Assembly (NCBI GenBank): GCA_029287275.1
Contig: JARFRL010000060.1
Coordinates: 1-17,678 of the forward strand
Direction: 5' to 3'
DNA: 17,678 bases
Origin: Pontiella desulfatans
GTDB lineage: Bacteria > Verrucomicrobiota > Kiritimatiellia > Kiritimatiellales > Pontiellaceae
How positions within the stretch are numbered: the first letter of the stretch is position 1; every line of letters starts with the position of its first letter. The position numbers and the translations under genes were made by a program. Shown one piece after another: positions 1 through 7,364 of this stretch. The notes beneath the pieces were generated by a model. The model was not told the DNA's origin, ran no database searches, and saw only the letters and a list, made by a program, of their open reading frames with translations.

Positions 1-636
1 GCGCAGGAAAACCCGGTCGTTCGCGGGCGGCGCCGCCGCCACCCCGTTGGCCGCGCGGTACGCGTCGATCAGCTCGTCGATCTCCGCGGCCTTGGCTTTC
101 ACCAGCTTGGGGGAGAGGTTGGTTTTATGCTCCGGCGTGGGCGCGAAATCGAGCTGGATGCCGGCCTCGGTCCCGTAGTTCTGTATGGAAAGCCGGGTGT
201 TGGTGATTGGTCTCGGCGGTTTCGTCGCGGCGTGATCTTCCTCGCCGGTCCACGCGCCGAAGCGCGCGCCCTCCTGAATCCAGCGTTCAATCAGCGCCAG
301 TTGCGCCGTGGCGCACGGATCGCCTTTGCCCGCGGGCGGCATGATGCCGCGCTGGCCTTCCTCCCTCGTCACGCGCTTGTAGAGCTCGCTTTCGCCAGGT
401 TGCATCTTCTCGATGATCGAGCCGTATTCGCCGCCCTTCATGATCCATTCCGCGGAGTCGAGCCGGACTCCACCGGCGGGCTCTTTCACGCGGCCGCTAT
501 GACACCGGAAGCATTTTTCCTGAAAAACGGGCAGCACCTCGGTCTCGAAGTCCACCACCGCGCCCGCGTTCGCCGCGGCCAAAGCCGTCGCGGCGGCCAA
601 CCCGCGGGTGACTATTCGTGTCCCATTCCGTTTCAT
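1..636 (-). CDS. PSCyt1/DUF1549-type c-type cytochrome protein, partial (C-terminus beyond window)
   Basis: The reading frame starts at an ATG (634-636) with GAGG six bases upstream and stays open to base 1, giving 212 residues; the rest lies outside the window. Residues 1-26 look like a signal peptide (basic start, Ala-rich core), so the product should be exported. Residues 30-125 are a cytochrome c domain: CFRCH at 42-46 binds haem, and Met99 in IMPP is the likely axial ligand. The pattern of acidic start, haem motif, 'GGVRLDS' and 'GDP...IERWIQEGA' is typical of the planctomycete cytochrome PSCyt1. Residues 185-212 (IDELIDAYRAANG...NDRVFLR) match the beginning of DUF1549, which normally follows PSCyt1 and is followed by DUF1553. 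Members of this family are often 700-1000 residues long, so most of the protein is missing here. Their role is unproven; electron transfer or polysaccharide-associated redox chemistry has been suggested. No sulfatase or DUF1501 partner is visible. Confidence 0.85.
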   Translation of the reverse strand, partial: MKRNGTRIVTRGLAAATALAAANAGAVVDFETEVLPVFQEKCFRCHSGRVKEPAGGVRLDSAEWIMKGGEYGSIIEKMQPGESELYKRVTREEGQRGIMPPAGKGDPCATAQLALIERWIQEGARFGAWTGEEDHAATKPPRPITNTRLSIQNYGTEAGIQLDFAPTPEHKTNLSPKLVKAKAAEIDELIDAYRAANGVAAAPPANDRVFLR

Positions 637-713
637 ATCGAACCTCGTAACCAACCTTTTCCAAGTCAAGTTCCGTAAACATAGGGCTTTAGCGATGAAA
701 ACGCCAGAAAAAG

Positions 714-742
714 CGTGTAATGCGATCACCATTGCCTGTCAA
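714..742 (-). promoter_or_regulatory. Candidate promoter for the PSCyt1 gene
   Basis: On the minus strand TTGACA (742-737) is a perfect -35 hexamer, followed after 17 bases by TACACG (719-714), a weak -10 with three of six matches. It lies between the end of hpt and the PSCyt1 start and would leave a leader of about 70 bases. Only the -35 is convincing. Confidence 0.3.
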
Positions 743-788
743 TCAATGGAGACGAATCCGAGACGGGCGGGTTGGACAGCGCGGCGGC

Positions 789-1328
789 TTAGTGAAAGTT
801 GACTTTCGCGATGTGGGGGAGCTCGCGATAGAGGTTGTCGTAGTCGAGGCCGTAGCCGACCACGAACTGGTCGTCGATCTCGAAGCCTTTGTAGTCGGCC
901 TCGAACTCGACGGCGCGGTGGGCCTTTTTGTCGAGCAACACGCAGGTGTGAACCGCTTTGGCGCCGCGTTCGAGCAGCAGCTTTCTCGTGAAGGCGAGGG
1001 TGCGGCCGCTGTCGAGAATGTCGTCGACCACCAGCACGGTCGCGTCGACGAGGTTTTCGCGGACGTCGTGGACGATCCGCACGACGCCGGAGGAAACGGT
1101 GTCGGCGCCATAGCTCGACAGGGTCATGAAATCGACGCGCGGATGGGCGTCGTGGCGGTGGAAGCCGCGCATCAGGTCCGCCAGAAACATGAAGCTGCCC
1201 TTCAGGATTCCAATCACCAGCAGCTGTTGGGGGCGCTCGTTTTCGATGATCTCGTCCACCAGCTCGTCGACCCGCTTCGCGATGGTCTGTTTATCGATCA
1301 GGATTTCTTTTACATCATGCGCCCGCAT
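789..1328 (-). CDS. hpt: Hypoxanthine phosphoribosyltransferase
   Basis: This 179-residue cytoplasmic enzyme of purine salvage transfers the phosphoribosyl group of PRPP to hypoxanthine (and usually guanine), giving IMP or GMP. The PRPP-binding loop reads VLVVDDILDSGRT at 98-110, with the acidic pair Asp102-Asp103 and the catalytic-base aspartate at 106. The N-terminal 'ILKGSFMF' (41-48), the flexible-loop 'SSYG' (71-74), the purine-contacting lysine in LLDKK (134) and the base-stacking 'FVVGYGLDYDNLYR' (155-168) are all present and in family order. Length is normal for bacterial Hpt. The ATG has GGAG seven bases upstream. It is transcribed divergently from gltX. There is no ftsH or tilS neighbour, the association common in other phyla. 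Confidence 0.96.
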   Translation of the reverse strand: MRAHDVKEILIDKQTIAKRVDELVDEIIENERPQQLLVIGILKGSFMFLADLMRGFHRHDAHPRVDFMTLSSYGADTVSSGVVRIVHDVRENLVDATVLVVDDILDSGRTLAFTRKLLLERGAKAVHTCVLLDKKAHRAVEFEADYKGFEIDDQFVVGYGLDYDNLYRELPHIAKVNFH

Positions 1329-1373
1329 GGGTAGTCTCCGGCGTTTTCAAGGAGTGAGAAACTAGAATAATTT

Positions 1374-1409
1374 CGTGAGCCGCGAAACGTGAATCGTGAA
1401 CAAATCACG
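1374..1409. repeat. Solitary CGTGA-type repeat related to the arrays around the four-helix gene
   Basis: Between hpt and gltX there is a run of CGTGA-based words: CGTGAGCCGCGA (1374-1385), then CGTGAATCGTGAA (1388-1400), then the inverted word TCACG (1405-1409). CGTGAGCCGCGA differs by one base from CGTGAGCCGTGA at 7304-7315 in the array beside the four-helix-bundle gene. It therefore seems to belong to the same dispersed repeat family. No gene accompanies it here. On the minus strand it also covers TTCACG (1393-1388), which with TATTCT (1369-1364) at 18-base spacing could form a weak hpt promoter. Confidence 0.5.
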
Positions 1410-1449
1410 TCGCCAACGCCGCGCGCCGCGCCATTCGGAGATTTGAACG

Positions 1450-2757
1450 ATGAAAACACGCACCCGCTTCGCGCCGAGCCCCACCGGCAACGTCCACATC
1501 GGCAACATGCGCGCCGCCATTTACAACTGGCTCTTCGCCCGCCACACCGGCGGCGACTTCCTGCTGCGCGTCGAGGACACCGACCGCGAGCGCTCCACGC
1601 CCGAGGCGATTCAAACGCTGCTCGACGCGATGGCCTGGCTGAAACTCGACGTCGACGAGGAGCCGCTGTATCAGAGCTCTCGGATGGACGCGCATCTCGC
1701 CGCCGCGGAGACGCTGCTTTCCAAAGGGCTGGCCTACAAGGAAGACAAAGGCGGAACCGGACAGGGCGAATGCGTCGTCTTCAAAATGCCCGGCCGCGAC
1801 GTTTCGTTCGACGACGGCATCAAGGGCACGCTTTCCAAGAAGGCCGAGAACATGCAGGACTTCGTCATCGTGCGCTCCAACGGCACGCCGGTCTTTCACC
1901 TCGCGAACGTGCTCGACGACCTCGAGCAGGGCGTCACCCACGTCATCCGCGGCGACGACCACATCGAGAACACCTATCGCCACATCGCGCTCTACGAGGC
2001 GCTCGGCGCCGACGTCCCGATCTTCGCGCATTTGCCGATGATCGTGAACGCCCAGGGCAAACCCTATTCCAAGCGCGACGGCGACGCGTTCGTCGGCGAC
2101 TTCCGCGACAAAGGCTTTCTCGGCGACGCGCTGTTCAACTATCTCGCGCTGCTCGGCTGGTCGCCGGGCGACGACCGCGAGGTGATGACCCGCGCCGAGA
2201 TGATCGAGGCGTTCACGCTCGAGCGCTGCCAATCCTCCGCCGCGCAGGTTGATCCGCGAAAGCTGACCTGGATGAACGGCGAATACATGCTGAAGCTCCC
2301 GCTCGACGAGTTCGAGGCGATGGCCTTCGAGGCGCTCGACCAGGCCGGAATCGACGCGGAACCGGAATACGCCGAGCGCGTCTTCGGCCTGATCCGCGAG
2401 CGCGTCAAAACCGTCGCCGACATCGTCCCGATGACGGGTTATTTCTTCACCGAGGACTTCGCGTTCGACGAGAAAGCCGTTCGCAAGAAGTTACAGAAGG
2501 ACGGCGTCGCGGACCTGCTCAAAAAGCTGAAAGACCTGTTTCTGTCGCTCGAAACGTTCGACGAGGCCTCCACCGACCAGGCGCTGCACGCGTTCATCGA
2601 GGAATCCGGACTTGGATTCGGCGCGGTGATGGCCCCGATCCGCATCGCGGTCTGCGGCGTTCAGTCCGGGCCGGAGATGTTTCCGATGCTCGCGACGCTG
2701 GGGCGCGCGCGGGTGGTCGAAAGAATAGATCGCGCCATCGAGCGTTTTCTGAAATAA
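1450..2757 (+). CDS. gltX: Glutamate--tRNA ligase, short form lacking the zinc/connective insert
   Basis: Class I aminoacyl-tRNA synthetase that charges tRNA-Glu in the cytoplasm; 435 residues. The start shows RFAPSPTGNVHIGN (6-19), with the HIGH-type signature at 16-19, and 'LLRVEDTDRERS' at 38-49. The second signature is KPYSKRDGD (204-212), where bacterial enzymes usually have K(L/I)SKR. The anticodon-binding half runs from about 270 to the end, with 'DPRKLTWMNGEYM' at 268-280 and a C-terminal 'FPMLATLGRARVVERIDRAI'. Oddity: after 'GLAYK' (93-97) the sequence goes directly to 'GECVVFKMP' (106-114). In most bacterial GluRS about 40 more residues lie here, with a CYC...YDGRC zinc-knuckle region or its zinc-less equivalent. 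This deletion explains the short length. The ATG has GGAG nine bases upstream. The kinase gene follows after 42 bases on the same strand. Confidence 0.95.
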   Translation: MKTRTRFAPSPTGNVHIGNMRAAIYNWLFARHTGGDFLLRVEDTDRERSTPEAIQTLLDAMAWLKLDVDEEPLYQSSRMDAHLAAAETLLSKGLAYKEDKGGTGQGECVVFKMPGRDVSFDDGIKGTLSKKAENMQDFVIVRSNGTPVFHLANVLDDLEQGVTHVIRGDDHIENTYRHIALYEALGADVPIFAHLPMIVNAQGKPYSKRDGDAFVGDFRDKGFLGDALFNYLALLGWSPGDDREVMTRAEMIEAFTLERCQSSAAQVDPRKLTWMNGEYMLKLPLDEFEAMAFEALDQAGIDAEPEYAERVFGLIRERVKTVADIVPMTGYFFTEDFAFDEKAVRKKLQKDGVADLLKKLKDLFLSLETFDEASTDQALHAFIEESGLGFGAVMAPIRIAVCGVQSGPEMFPMLATLGRARVVERIDRAIERFLK

Positions 2758-2799
2758 CTCCGTCAATGGAAGCGCGAGGCTTTCCGCGTAATCGCAAAA

Positions 2800-4371
2800 A
2801 TGAATCTTCCGCACATAGTCGCTCTGTCCGCTCCCGCCTTCGATCCCGCCCGCTGGTGGCCGCTGATCATGGCCGCCCAGCTCGTCGTGTTGTTGATCCT
2901 GGCGGTGTTGCTGATCCGGAATCGTCAGCTCAAAGCCCGACTGGAAAGTCAGAAAAAGGAGCTCGAGCGCGACCTCGATCAGCGGGTCGAGACGATACAC
3001 GTGTCCGACGAGCTGCTACGCGAGCGCGACGCGAACATCGCCATTCTCGTCAGCATGAACGAGGACACGCAGGAGGCGCGCCAGAAGCTGCAGGAAGCCA
3101 ACGAGCAACTAAAGCTGTCGAGCGAGCGCGCCAACAAACTCGCGGTGGAGGCGCAGGCCGCGAACATCGCGAAGAGCGAGTTTCTCGCGAACATGAGCCA
3201 CGAGATTCGCACCCCCATGAACGGAATCATCGGCGTCACGAACCTGTTGCTCGACTCCGACTTGAACGAAGATCAGCTCGATCTGGCGCGCGCGGTGCGC
3301 CGTAGCGGCAACGCGCTGCTTTCGATCGTGAACGACATCCTCGATTTCTCCAAGATCGAGGCGGGGCATTTGGATATCGAGGTGCTGGACTTCGACCTGA
3401 AAAACCTGGTCGAGGATCTGCGGGCCATCTTCACGCTGCAGGCCAGCAAAAAGGGCATCGCATTCAAGGTGCGCGTCGACTCGGGCGCGCCCGCGGAGTT
3501 GTGCGGCGACGTCGGGCGTCTGCGCCAGATCCTCACGAACCTGGTCGGCAACGCGATCAAGTTCACCGAAGAGGGCGAGGTGTCGGTGAACGTGACGCTC
3601 GCCAACGATCATACCGACCATATTCATCTGCGCTTCGAAATCCGCGACAGCGGCATCGGCATCGCGCGGGAAAAGTTGGCGGGCATCTTCGACGCGTTCA
3701 AGCAGCTCGACGCCTCGACGTCGCGGCGATACGGAGGAACCGGACTCGGCCTCACGATCTGCAAGCAGTTGGTGGAGATCATGGGCGGCGAAATCGGCGC
3801 GACCAGCGTGGTCGGCCAAGGTTCCGTGTTCTGGTTCGAGATTCCCGTCGACCTGCAAAACGCCCGCGCCGAGCAAACGGCTTTCGAATTCGTGAAGACC
3901 GCGCCCCGCGTGCGGCATGGCGACGACGACCCAAACGCCTCGCGCGACATCGCGTTGGCCACGAAGAACGCGTTGGCCGCGCTGAACCATCCGTTGCGGG
4001 TGCTCGTGGTCGAGGACAACAAGGTCAACCAGACCGTCGCGTTGCGCACCCTCAAAAAAATGGGCTGCGAGGTCGAGGCGGCCAACGATGGCGCCGAGGC
4101 GATCGAACGTCTGGCGAGCGCGGCCTACGACATCGTCCTGATGGACGTGCAGATGCCGAAGATGGACGGGCTCGAGACGACGCGGGCGATCCGCGGGAAG
4201 GAAACCGCCGAGGATTCGCCGCGGCAGCCGATCATCGCCATGACCGCGCACGCCCTCGCGGGTGACAAGGAACGGTGTCTGGAAGCCGGCATGGACGACT
4301 ACATCACCAAACCGATCAACGTCGCGGATCTCTCGGGCGTGATCTTTCGGTGGTTGGAAACGGTGGCTTAA
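2800..4371 (+). CDS. Membrane-anchored hybrid sensor histidine kinase/response regulator without a sensor domain
   Basis: This 523-residue protein has one transmembrane helix (about 20-40), then a long charged helical region likely to form a coiled coil (about 41-125). The HisKA dimerisation domain carries His134 in FLANMSHEIRTPMN. The HATPase domain has the N box NLVGNAIKFT (247-256), G1 DSGIGI (283-288) and G2 GGTGLGL (312-318). A C-terminal receiver domain starts near 399 and has VVEDN (403-407), phospho-acceptor Asp449 in LMDVQMP, Thr482 and Lys504. Phosphate should pass from His134 to Asp449 and then to a separate histidine phosphotransfer protein, not visible here. There is no periplasmic, PAS, GAF or HAMP domain, so the signal is probably sensed by the membrane helix, the coiled coil or a partner. 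The Shine-Dalgarno is weak, and the gene may be co-transcribed with gltX. Its TAA stop shares TTAA (4368-4371) with the convergent globin gene. Confidence 0.93.
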   Translation: MNLPHIVALSAPAFDPARWWPLIMAAQLVVLLILAVLLIRNRQLKARLESQKKELERDLDQRVETIHVSDELLRERDANIAILVSMNEDTQEARQKLQEANEQLKLSSERANKLAVEAQAANIAKSEFLANMSHEIRTPMNGIIGVTNLLLDSDLNEDQLDLARAVRRSGNALLSIVNDILDFSKIEAGHLDIEVLDFDLKNLVEDLRAIFTLQASKKGIAFKVRVDSGAPAELCGDVGRLRQILTNLVGNAIKFTEEGEVSVNVTLANDHTDHIHLRFEIRDSGIGIAREKLAGIFDAFKQLDASTSRRYGGTGLGLTICKQLVEIMGGEIGATSVVGQGSVFWFEIPVDLQNARAEQTAFEFVKTAPRVRHGDDDPNASRDIALATKNALAALNHPLRVLVVEDNKVNQTVALRTLKKMGCEVEAANDGAEAIERLASAAYDIVLMDVQMPKMDGLETTRAIRGKETAEDSPRQPIIAMTAHALAGDKERCLEAGMDDYITKPINVADLSGVIFRWLETVA

Positions 4372-4787
4372 GGCCTGTTGCGTATGCGTTCCGCGGGGGT
4401 TTCAAGCCGCGCGTAAATAAAATCCTTGAATGGTTCCGCCCACGGCTGCATGTCGAGCGCCTTGCGCATGCAGAGGAGCCACGCGTCTTTTTCCGCCGTT
4501 CCGATGGCCAGGTGGGCGTGCGCGGGGCCGAGCGCGATCGGCCCGTATTTTTCCTCGTAGAGCGCCGGGCCGTTCATGTAGCCCGCCAAAAAGCGCCCGA
4601 GCTTCTCGCGCGATTCCGTTAAATCGCTCGGATGCATGAACAGGATTTTGCGCGCTTCGGGCAGCGTTTCCATCACGTCGTAAAAGTCGTTGGCCAGCTT
4701 TATGCATCCCGCCGCGCCGCCCGCGAGTTTAAACTGGGTGTCGGCTTCGCGATAGGACGCTTGGAGTTTCTCTAAGTCGTTGAACAT
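4368..4787 (-). CDS. Group II truncated haemoglobin
   Basis: 139-residue cytoplasmic 2-on-2 globin. The proximal haem ligand is most likely His90, by alignment of 'GPAHAHLAIG' with the 'RARHLPFPIG' region common in the group. Tyr36 in 'NDFYD' fits B10 tyrosine and Trp103 in 'EKDAWLLCM' fits the G8 tryptophan that marks group II. 'LFMHPSDLTESREKLGRFLAGYMNGPALYEEKYG' spans 49-82 and is characteristic of the family. Such proteins bind oxygen tightly and are linked to NO or peroxide detoxification or redox chemistry; the exact role here is unknown. The start is well supported: GAGG lies six bases before the ATG. It runs tail-to-tail into the hybrid kinase with a four-base overlap (TTAA, each strand supplying TAA). 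Its own promoter probably lies just upstream. Confidence 0.9.
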   Translation of the reverse strand: MFNDLEKLQASYREADTQFKLAGGAAGCIKLANDFYDVMETLPEARKILFMHPSDLTESREKLGRFLAGYMNGPALYEEKYGPIALGPAHAHLAIGTAEKDAWLLCMRKALDMQPWAEPFKDFIYARLETPAERIRNRP

Positions 4788-4810
4788 TTAATACCTCACT
4801 AAAACGGTAC

Positions 4811-4839
4811 TATATACAGGTTCGTTTGGCGCGCGGCAA
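4811..4839 (-). promoter_or_regulatory. Candidate sigma70-type promoter for the globin gene
   Basis: On the minus strand TTGCCG (4839-4834) and TATATA (4816-4811) are separated by exactly 17 bases and lie 24 bases before the globin start codon. Each hexamer matches the consensus at four of six positions. The resulting leader would be short and contain little beyond the GAGG ribosome-binding site. Confidence 0.4.
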
Positions 4840-4871
4840 GTGCTAGCCGCGGAATGTTCGGGCGTCGGTTC

Positions 4872-4901
4872 TTGAAGCGCGAAGGCCTTGGGCGCTATGT
4901 T
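4872..4901 (+). promoter_or_regulatory. Weak candidate promoter for the STN-like secreted protein
   Basis: TTGAAG (4872-4877) and TATGTT (4896-4901) are 18 bases apart in the divergent globin/STN-protein intergenic region. They would give a leader of roughly 60 bases. The -10 is poor and the region is GC-rich, so this is only the best candidate by eye. Confidence 0.25.
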
Positions 4902-4970
4902 CCACGCGGGTCAGCCCATGAGCCCGCCGCCGCGGCGCGGCCGAGTTGACCACATAACCAGGAGAGATGC

Positions 4971-5426
4971 GTGAAACGTGGAGTAAAATTTTTGAGCGTG
5001 GGCGTCGTGACGTTGGGGGTGGCCGCGCTGGCCATGGCCGAGCAACCCGTCGGAAAAATCGTTGACGTGAAAACGGGGGCCGCCTCGGAAGTGGTCGCGC
5101 TAGCGAACGGCGCGCTTTTCAAGGTGGGCGAAACGACCTATCGGATGGAGATCGACCAGACGGCGGATCAACGCTTCCTGGAGCGCCTGAGCGCGACGGG
5201 GGCGCCCGTTCGAATTCAAGATCTCGCCGCCTCCGACGCCTTCACCATGCTGACGCATCTGTCGGGCGTGCCGATCGTATGCGCCCGCGACGTGGAAAAA
5301 GACGTCAAGGTGAGCGTGAACACCCAAGACTCGCCCGTCATGTCGATGATTGAGCAGATCTGTTTTCAGATCGACGCCACCGCGGAGGCTCGAAACGAAA
5401 CGATCTGGATCTCGAAGAAGAAATAG
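4971..5426 (+). CDS. Small secreted protein with an STN-like (secretin/TonB short) C-terminal domain
   Basis: 151 residues from a GTG start chosen because AGGAG lies six bases upstream; the nearby ATG at 4967 is out of frame. Residues 1-23 form a clear signal peptide ending AMA, so the protein is exported. The C-terminal part (about 85-149) reads 'DAFTMLTHLSGVPIVCARDVEKDVKVSVN...VMSMIEQICFQIDATAEARNETIWIS'. This pattern (helix, 'SGV.IV...V...V.V.....' strand, helix, then '...IWI' strand) resembles the STN domain of secretins and FecA-type receptors. No beta-barrel or secretin core follows, so it is a stand-alone domain. Cys104 and Cys131 could form a disulphide. Residues 26-60 may form a small beta unit, which I do not recognise. 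It could serve a secretion, pilus or envelope complex; this is inference. It ends 9 bases from the convergent MTHFR gene. Confidence 0.75.
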   Translation: MKRGVKFLSVGVVTLGVAALAMAEQPVGKIVDVKTGAASEVVALANGALFKVGETTYRMEIDQTADQRFLERLSATGAPVRIQDLAASDAFTMLTHLSGVPIVCARDVEKDVKVSVNTQDSPVMSMIEQICFQIDATAEARNETIWISKKK

Positions 5427-5435
5427 CGGGCGGCG

Positions 5436-7265
5436 CTAATCCAGCACGCGCAGGGCGAGATCGACGATGCCGAAGGGCGCGCTGACCTGATAGCCCGCCA
5501 CGCGGTCGGCAATGGCCGCGCAAATCTCGCGGGCGATCTCGATGCCCAGCGCGCGGCCGTCCTCCTTCGTTTTCGCGTGGCTCATCCGCTCGAGGATCGC
5601 GTCGGGAATCTCGACGCCCGGCACTTCGTTGGCCAGAAATTCCGCGTTGCGCAGGGAAACCAGCGGCCAAACGCCCGCGACGACCGGAATGGTTCCACCC
5701 TTGGACGCGGCCGCGTCCATGAAGCGCAGCAGCGCCTCCGGATCGAAGATCGGTTGGGTGATGGCGTACTCCGCGCCCGCGTTGATCTTGTTGAGATAGT
5801 GCTGGAGCTCGCGCTCCGGCTCGACCGCGCACGGGTTCGCGCCGACGCCGATCAAAATGCCGGTCGGCGGGTTGATCGCGTTGCCGCCCACGTCCACGCC
5901 GTGGTTCAGGTTGGTGACGACTTGCGTCAGCCCGACCGCGTCGACGTCGAAAACGGGCGTGGAGTCCGGGTAGTCGCCGAGCTTGGGCGGATCGCCGGTG
6001 ATGATGAGATAGTTCCGCAGCCCGCCCGCGTAGCCGCCGAGCAGGTCGGACTGCATGCCGATCAGATTGCGGTCGCGGCAACAGTAGTGCAGCACGGTTT
6101 CGATGCCGACCTCGCGCTCGACCGCGAGCGCCGCGACCATCGGCGAGATCCGCGCGCTGGCGCGCGGCCCGTCCGGAATATTGATCGCGTCGACGCCGGC
6201 GTCCTTGCACGTTTGGCATTGCGCGAGCATCGGCTTCAAGTCGATGGAGCGCGGCGGCGTGATCTCCACGCTGGTGACCTTCTCGCCCGCGGCGAGCTTG
6301 GCCGCGAAGCCGCATTTTTCCGCCATCGGAACCGCGTCGACGTTCGGCGCTTCCCGTTCCGCGTGGCTGGAGATCGCGACGTGCTTTTTCACGCCGGTCA
6401 TGGTTTTGACGCTTTTGGCCATCGTCGCGATGTCGGCCGGGGTGGTGCCGCAGCAACCGCCGACGCCGCGGGCGCCAAGCTCGATCATACGTTTGGCGTA
6501 TTCGGTGAAATATTCGGGCGAGGCCATGTAGATCATGCGGCCGTCGACCTCTTGCGGCAGACCGGCGTTGGCCATGATGACCAACGGTTTGGTGGTCAGC
6601 GGCAGGGCGCGTTCGGCGTTGCTGTAGGCGGCCGCGGGGCCCACGCCGCAGTTGAAGCCTACGCCGTCCACGTTGACGTCTTCGTTCAACGCTTGGATGA
6701 TTTGCTCGATTTTGCGGCCCTTGGCGGTTTCGCCTTCCTTGCTAACCGTTATCGAAACGAACACGGGAACGCCGAACGCCTTCGCGACGTTCGCGGCGAG
6801 TTGGGCCTCCTCGATATGCGTGAAGGTTTCGAGCATGAAGAAGTCGACGCCCTCGTCGGCCAGAATCGAGAGTTGCTCGCGGAAGATTTCCGCCAGCTCG
6901 TCCGCCTGGTTGTCGAGAAACACCTGGCCCGATTTCAGAATGGGACCGACGGAGCCCGCGACGAGCGCGTCGTCACCGGCGGCCGCGCGGGCGAGCCGGA
7001 CCGCGGCGCGGTTGATCGCCTCGAGTTGATCAACCAGCCCGTGGCTGGTCAGTTTCGGCCGGTTGGCGCCGAACGAGTTGGTTTCGATCACGTCCGCGCC
7101 GGCGTCGGCGTATTCCTGATGAATGCCCGCGATCAGCTTGGGGTTCGTGACGCAGAGGTGCTCGTAGCACGTGTTGATGAACACGCCCTTCGAGTAGATC
7201 ATCGTGCCCATCGCCCCGTCGAAAATCAGGGGGCGTTCGGTCATGCGTTCGAGGATTGTTTTCAT
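5436..7265 (-). CDS. Bifunctional homocysteine S-methyltransferase / methylenetetrahydrofolate reductase
   Basis: 609-residue fusion of the same architecture as Bacillus YitJ. The N-terminal homocysteine-binding barrel (about 1-290) begins with 'LIFDGAMGTMIY' and has the three zinc cysteines Cys206 (GFNCG) and Cys271-Cys272 (GGCCGT), which activate the homocysteine thiol. The MTHFR barrel (about 315-605) shows 'VEITPP' (333-338), with the glutamate that acts in flavin-dependent reduction, then 'NIPDGPRASARIS' (362-374), 'HYCCRDRN' (393-400), 'ITGDPPK' (422-428) and 'ITQPIFD' (502-508). The MTHFR half should reduce 5,10-methylene- to 5-methyl-tetrahydrofolate, the methyl donor for MetH. The methyl donor of the N-terminal half is not established; it lacks B12 and folate domains. 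It lies downstream of metH on the same strand, separated by the four-helix-bundle cassette, so co-transcription is likely. The Shine-Dalgarno (AAAGAGAA) is modest. Confidence 0.94.
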   Translation of the reverse strand: MKTILERMTERPLIFDGAMGTMIYSKGVFINTCYEHLCVTNPKLIAGIHQEYADAGADVIETNSFGANRPKLTSHGLVDQLEAINRAAVRLARAAAGDDALVAGSVGPILKSGQVFLDNQADELAEIFREQLSILADEGVDFFMLETFTHIEEAQLAANVAKAFGVPVFVSITVSKEGETAKGRKIEQIIQALNEDVNVDGVGFNCGVGPAAAYSNAERALPLTTKPLVIMANAGLPQEVDGRMIYMASPEYFTEYAKRMIELGARGVGGCCGTTPADIATMAKSVKTMTGVKKHVAISSHAEREAPNVDAVPMAEKCGFAAKLAAGEKVTSVEITPPRSIDLKPMLAQCQTCKDAGVDAINIPDGPRASARISPMVAALAVEREVGIETVLHYCCRDRNLIGMQSDLLGGYAGGLRNYLIITGDPPKLGDYPDSTPVFDVDAVGLTQVVTNLNHGVDVGGNAINPPTGILIGVGANPCAVEPERELQHYLNKINAGAEYAITQPIFDPEALLRFMDAAASKGGTIPVVAGVWPLVSLRNAEFLANEVPGVEIPDAILERMSHAKTKEDGRALGIEIAREICAAIADRVAGYQVSAPFGIVDLALRVLD

Positions 7266-7287
7266 AGGTTGTTCTCTTTGTTTTAAA

Positions 7288-7364
7288 TTCGTGACGATTG
7301 AGCCGTGAGCCGTGATTCCTTTTCGTGACGATTGATCCGTGATTCCTTTTCGCGACGATTAGCC
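7288..7364. repeat. Left degenerate tandem array beside the four-helix gene
   Basis: About two and a half copies of a unit beginning TTCGTGACGATTGA start at 7288, 7322 and 7349. The first two end GCCGTGATTCC and TCCGTGATTCC; the third is truncated (TTCGCGACGATTAGCC). The first copy carries an internal duplication of GCCGTGA. The array ends at the TAG stop (7364-7366) of the four-helix gene. The 20-base core CGTGACGATTGAGCCGTGAG (7290-7309) recurs inverted in the right array. Confidence 0.8.

Noticed and set aside
497..682. Small frame on the minus strand overlapping the start of the cytochrome gene
   Set aside because: It is a different frame of the same strand. The cytochrome frame has the signal peptide, CFRCH haem motif and a good ribosome-binding site.
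697..720. Intrinsic terminator of hpt
   Set aside because: The ACGC/GCGT hairpin followed by TTTTC on the minus strand has only a four- to five-base stem, too weak to claim.
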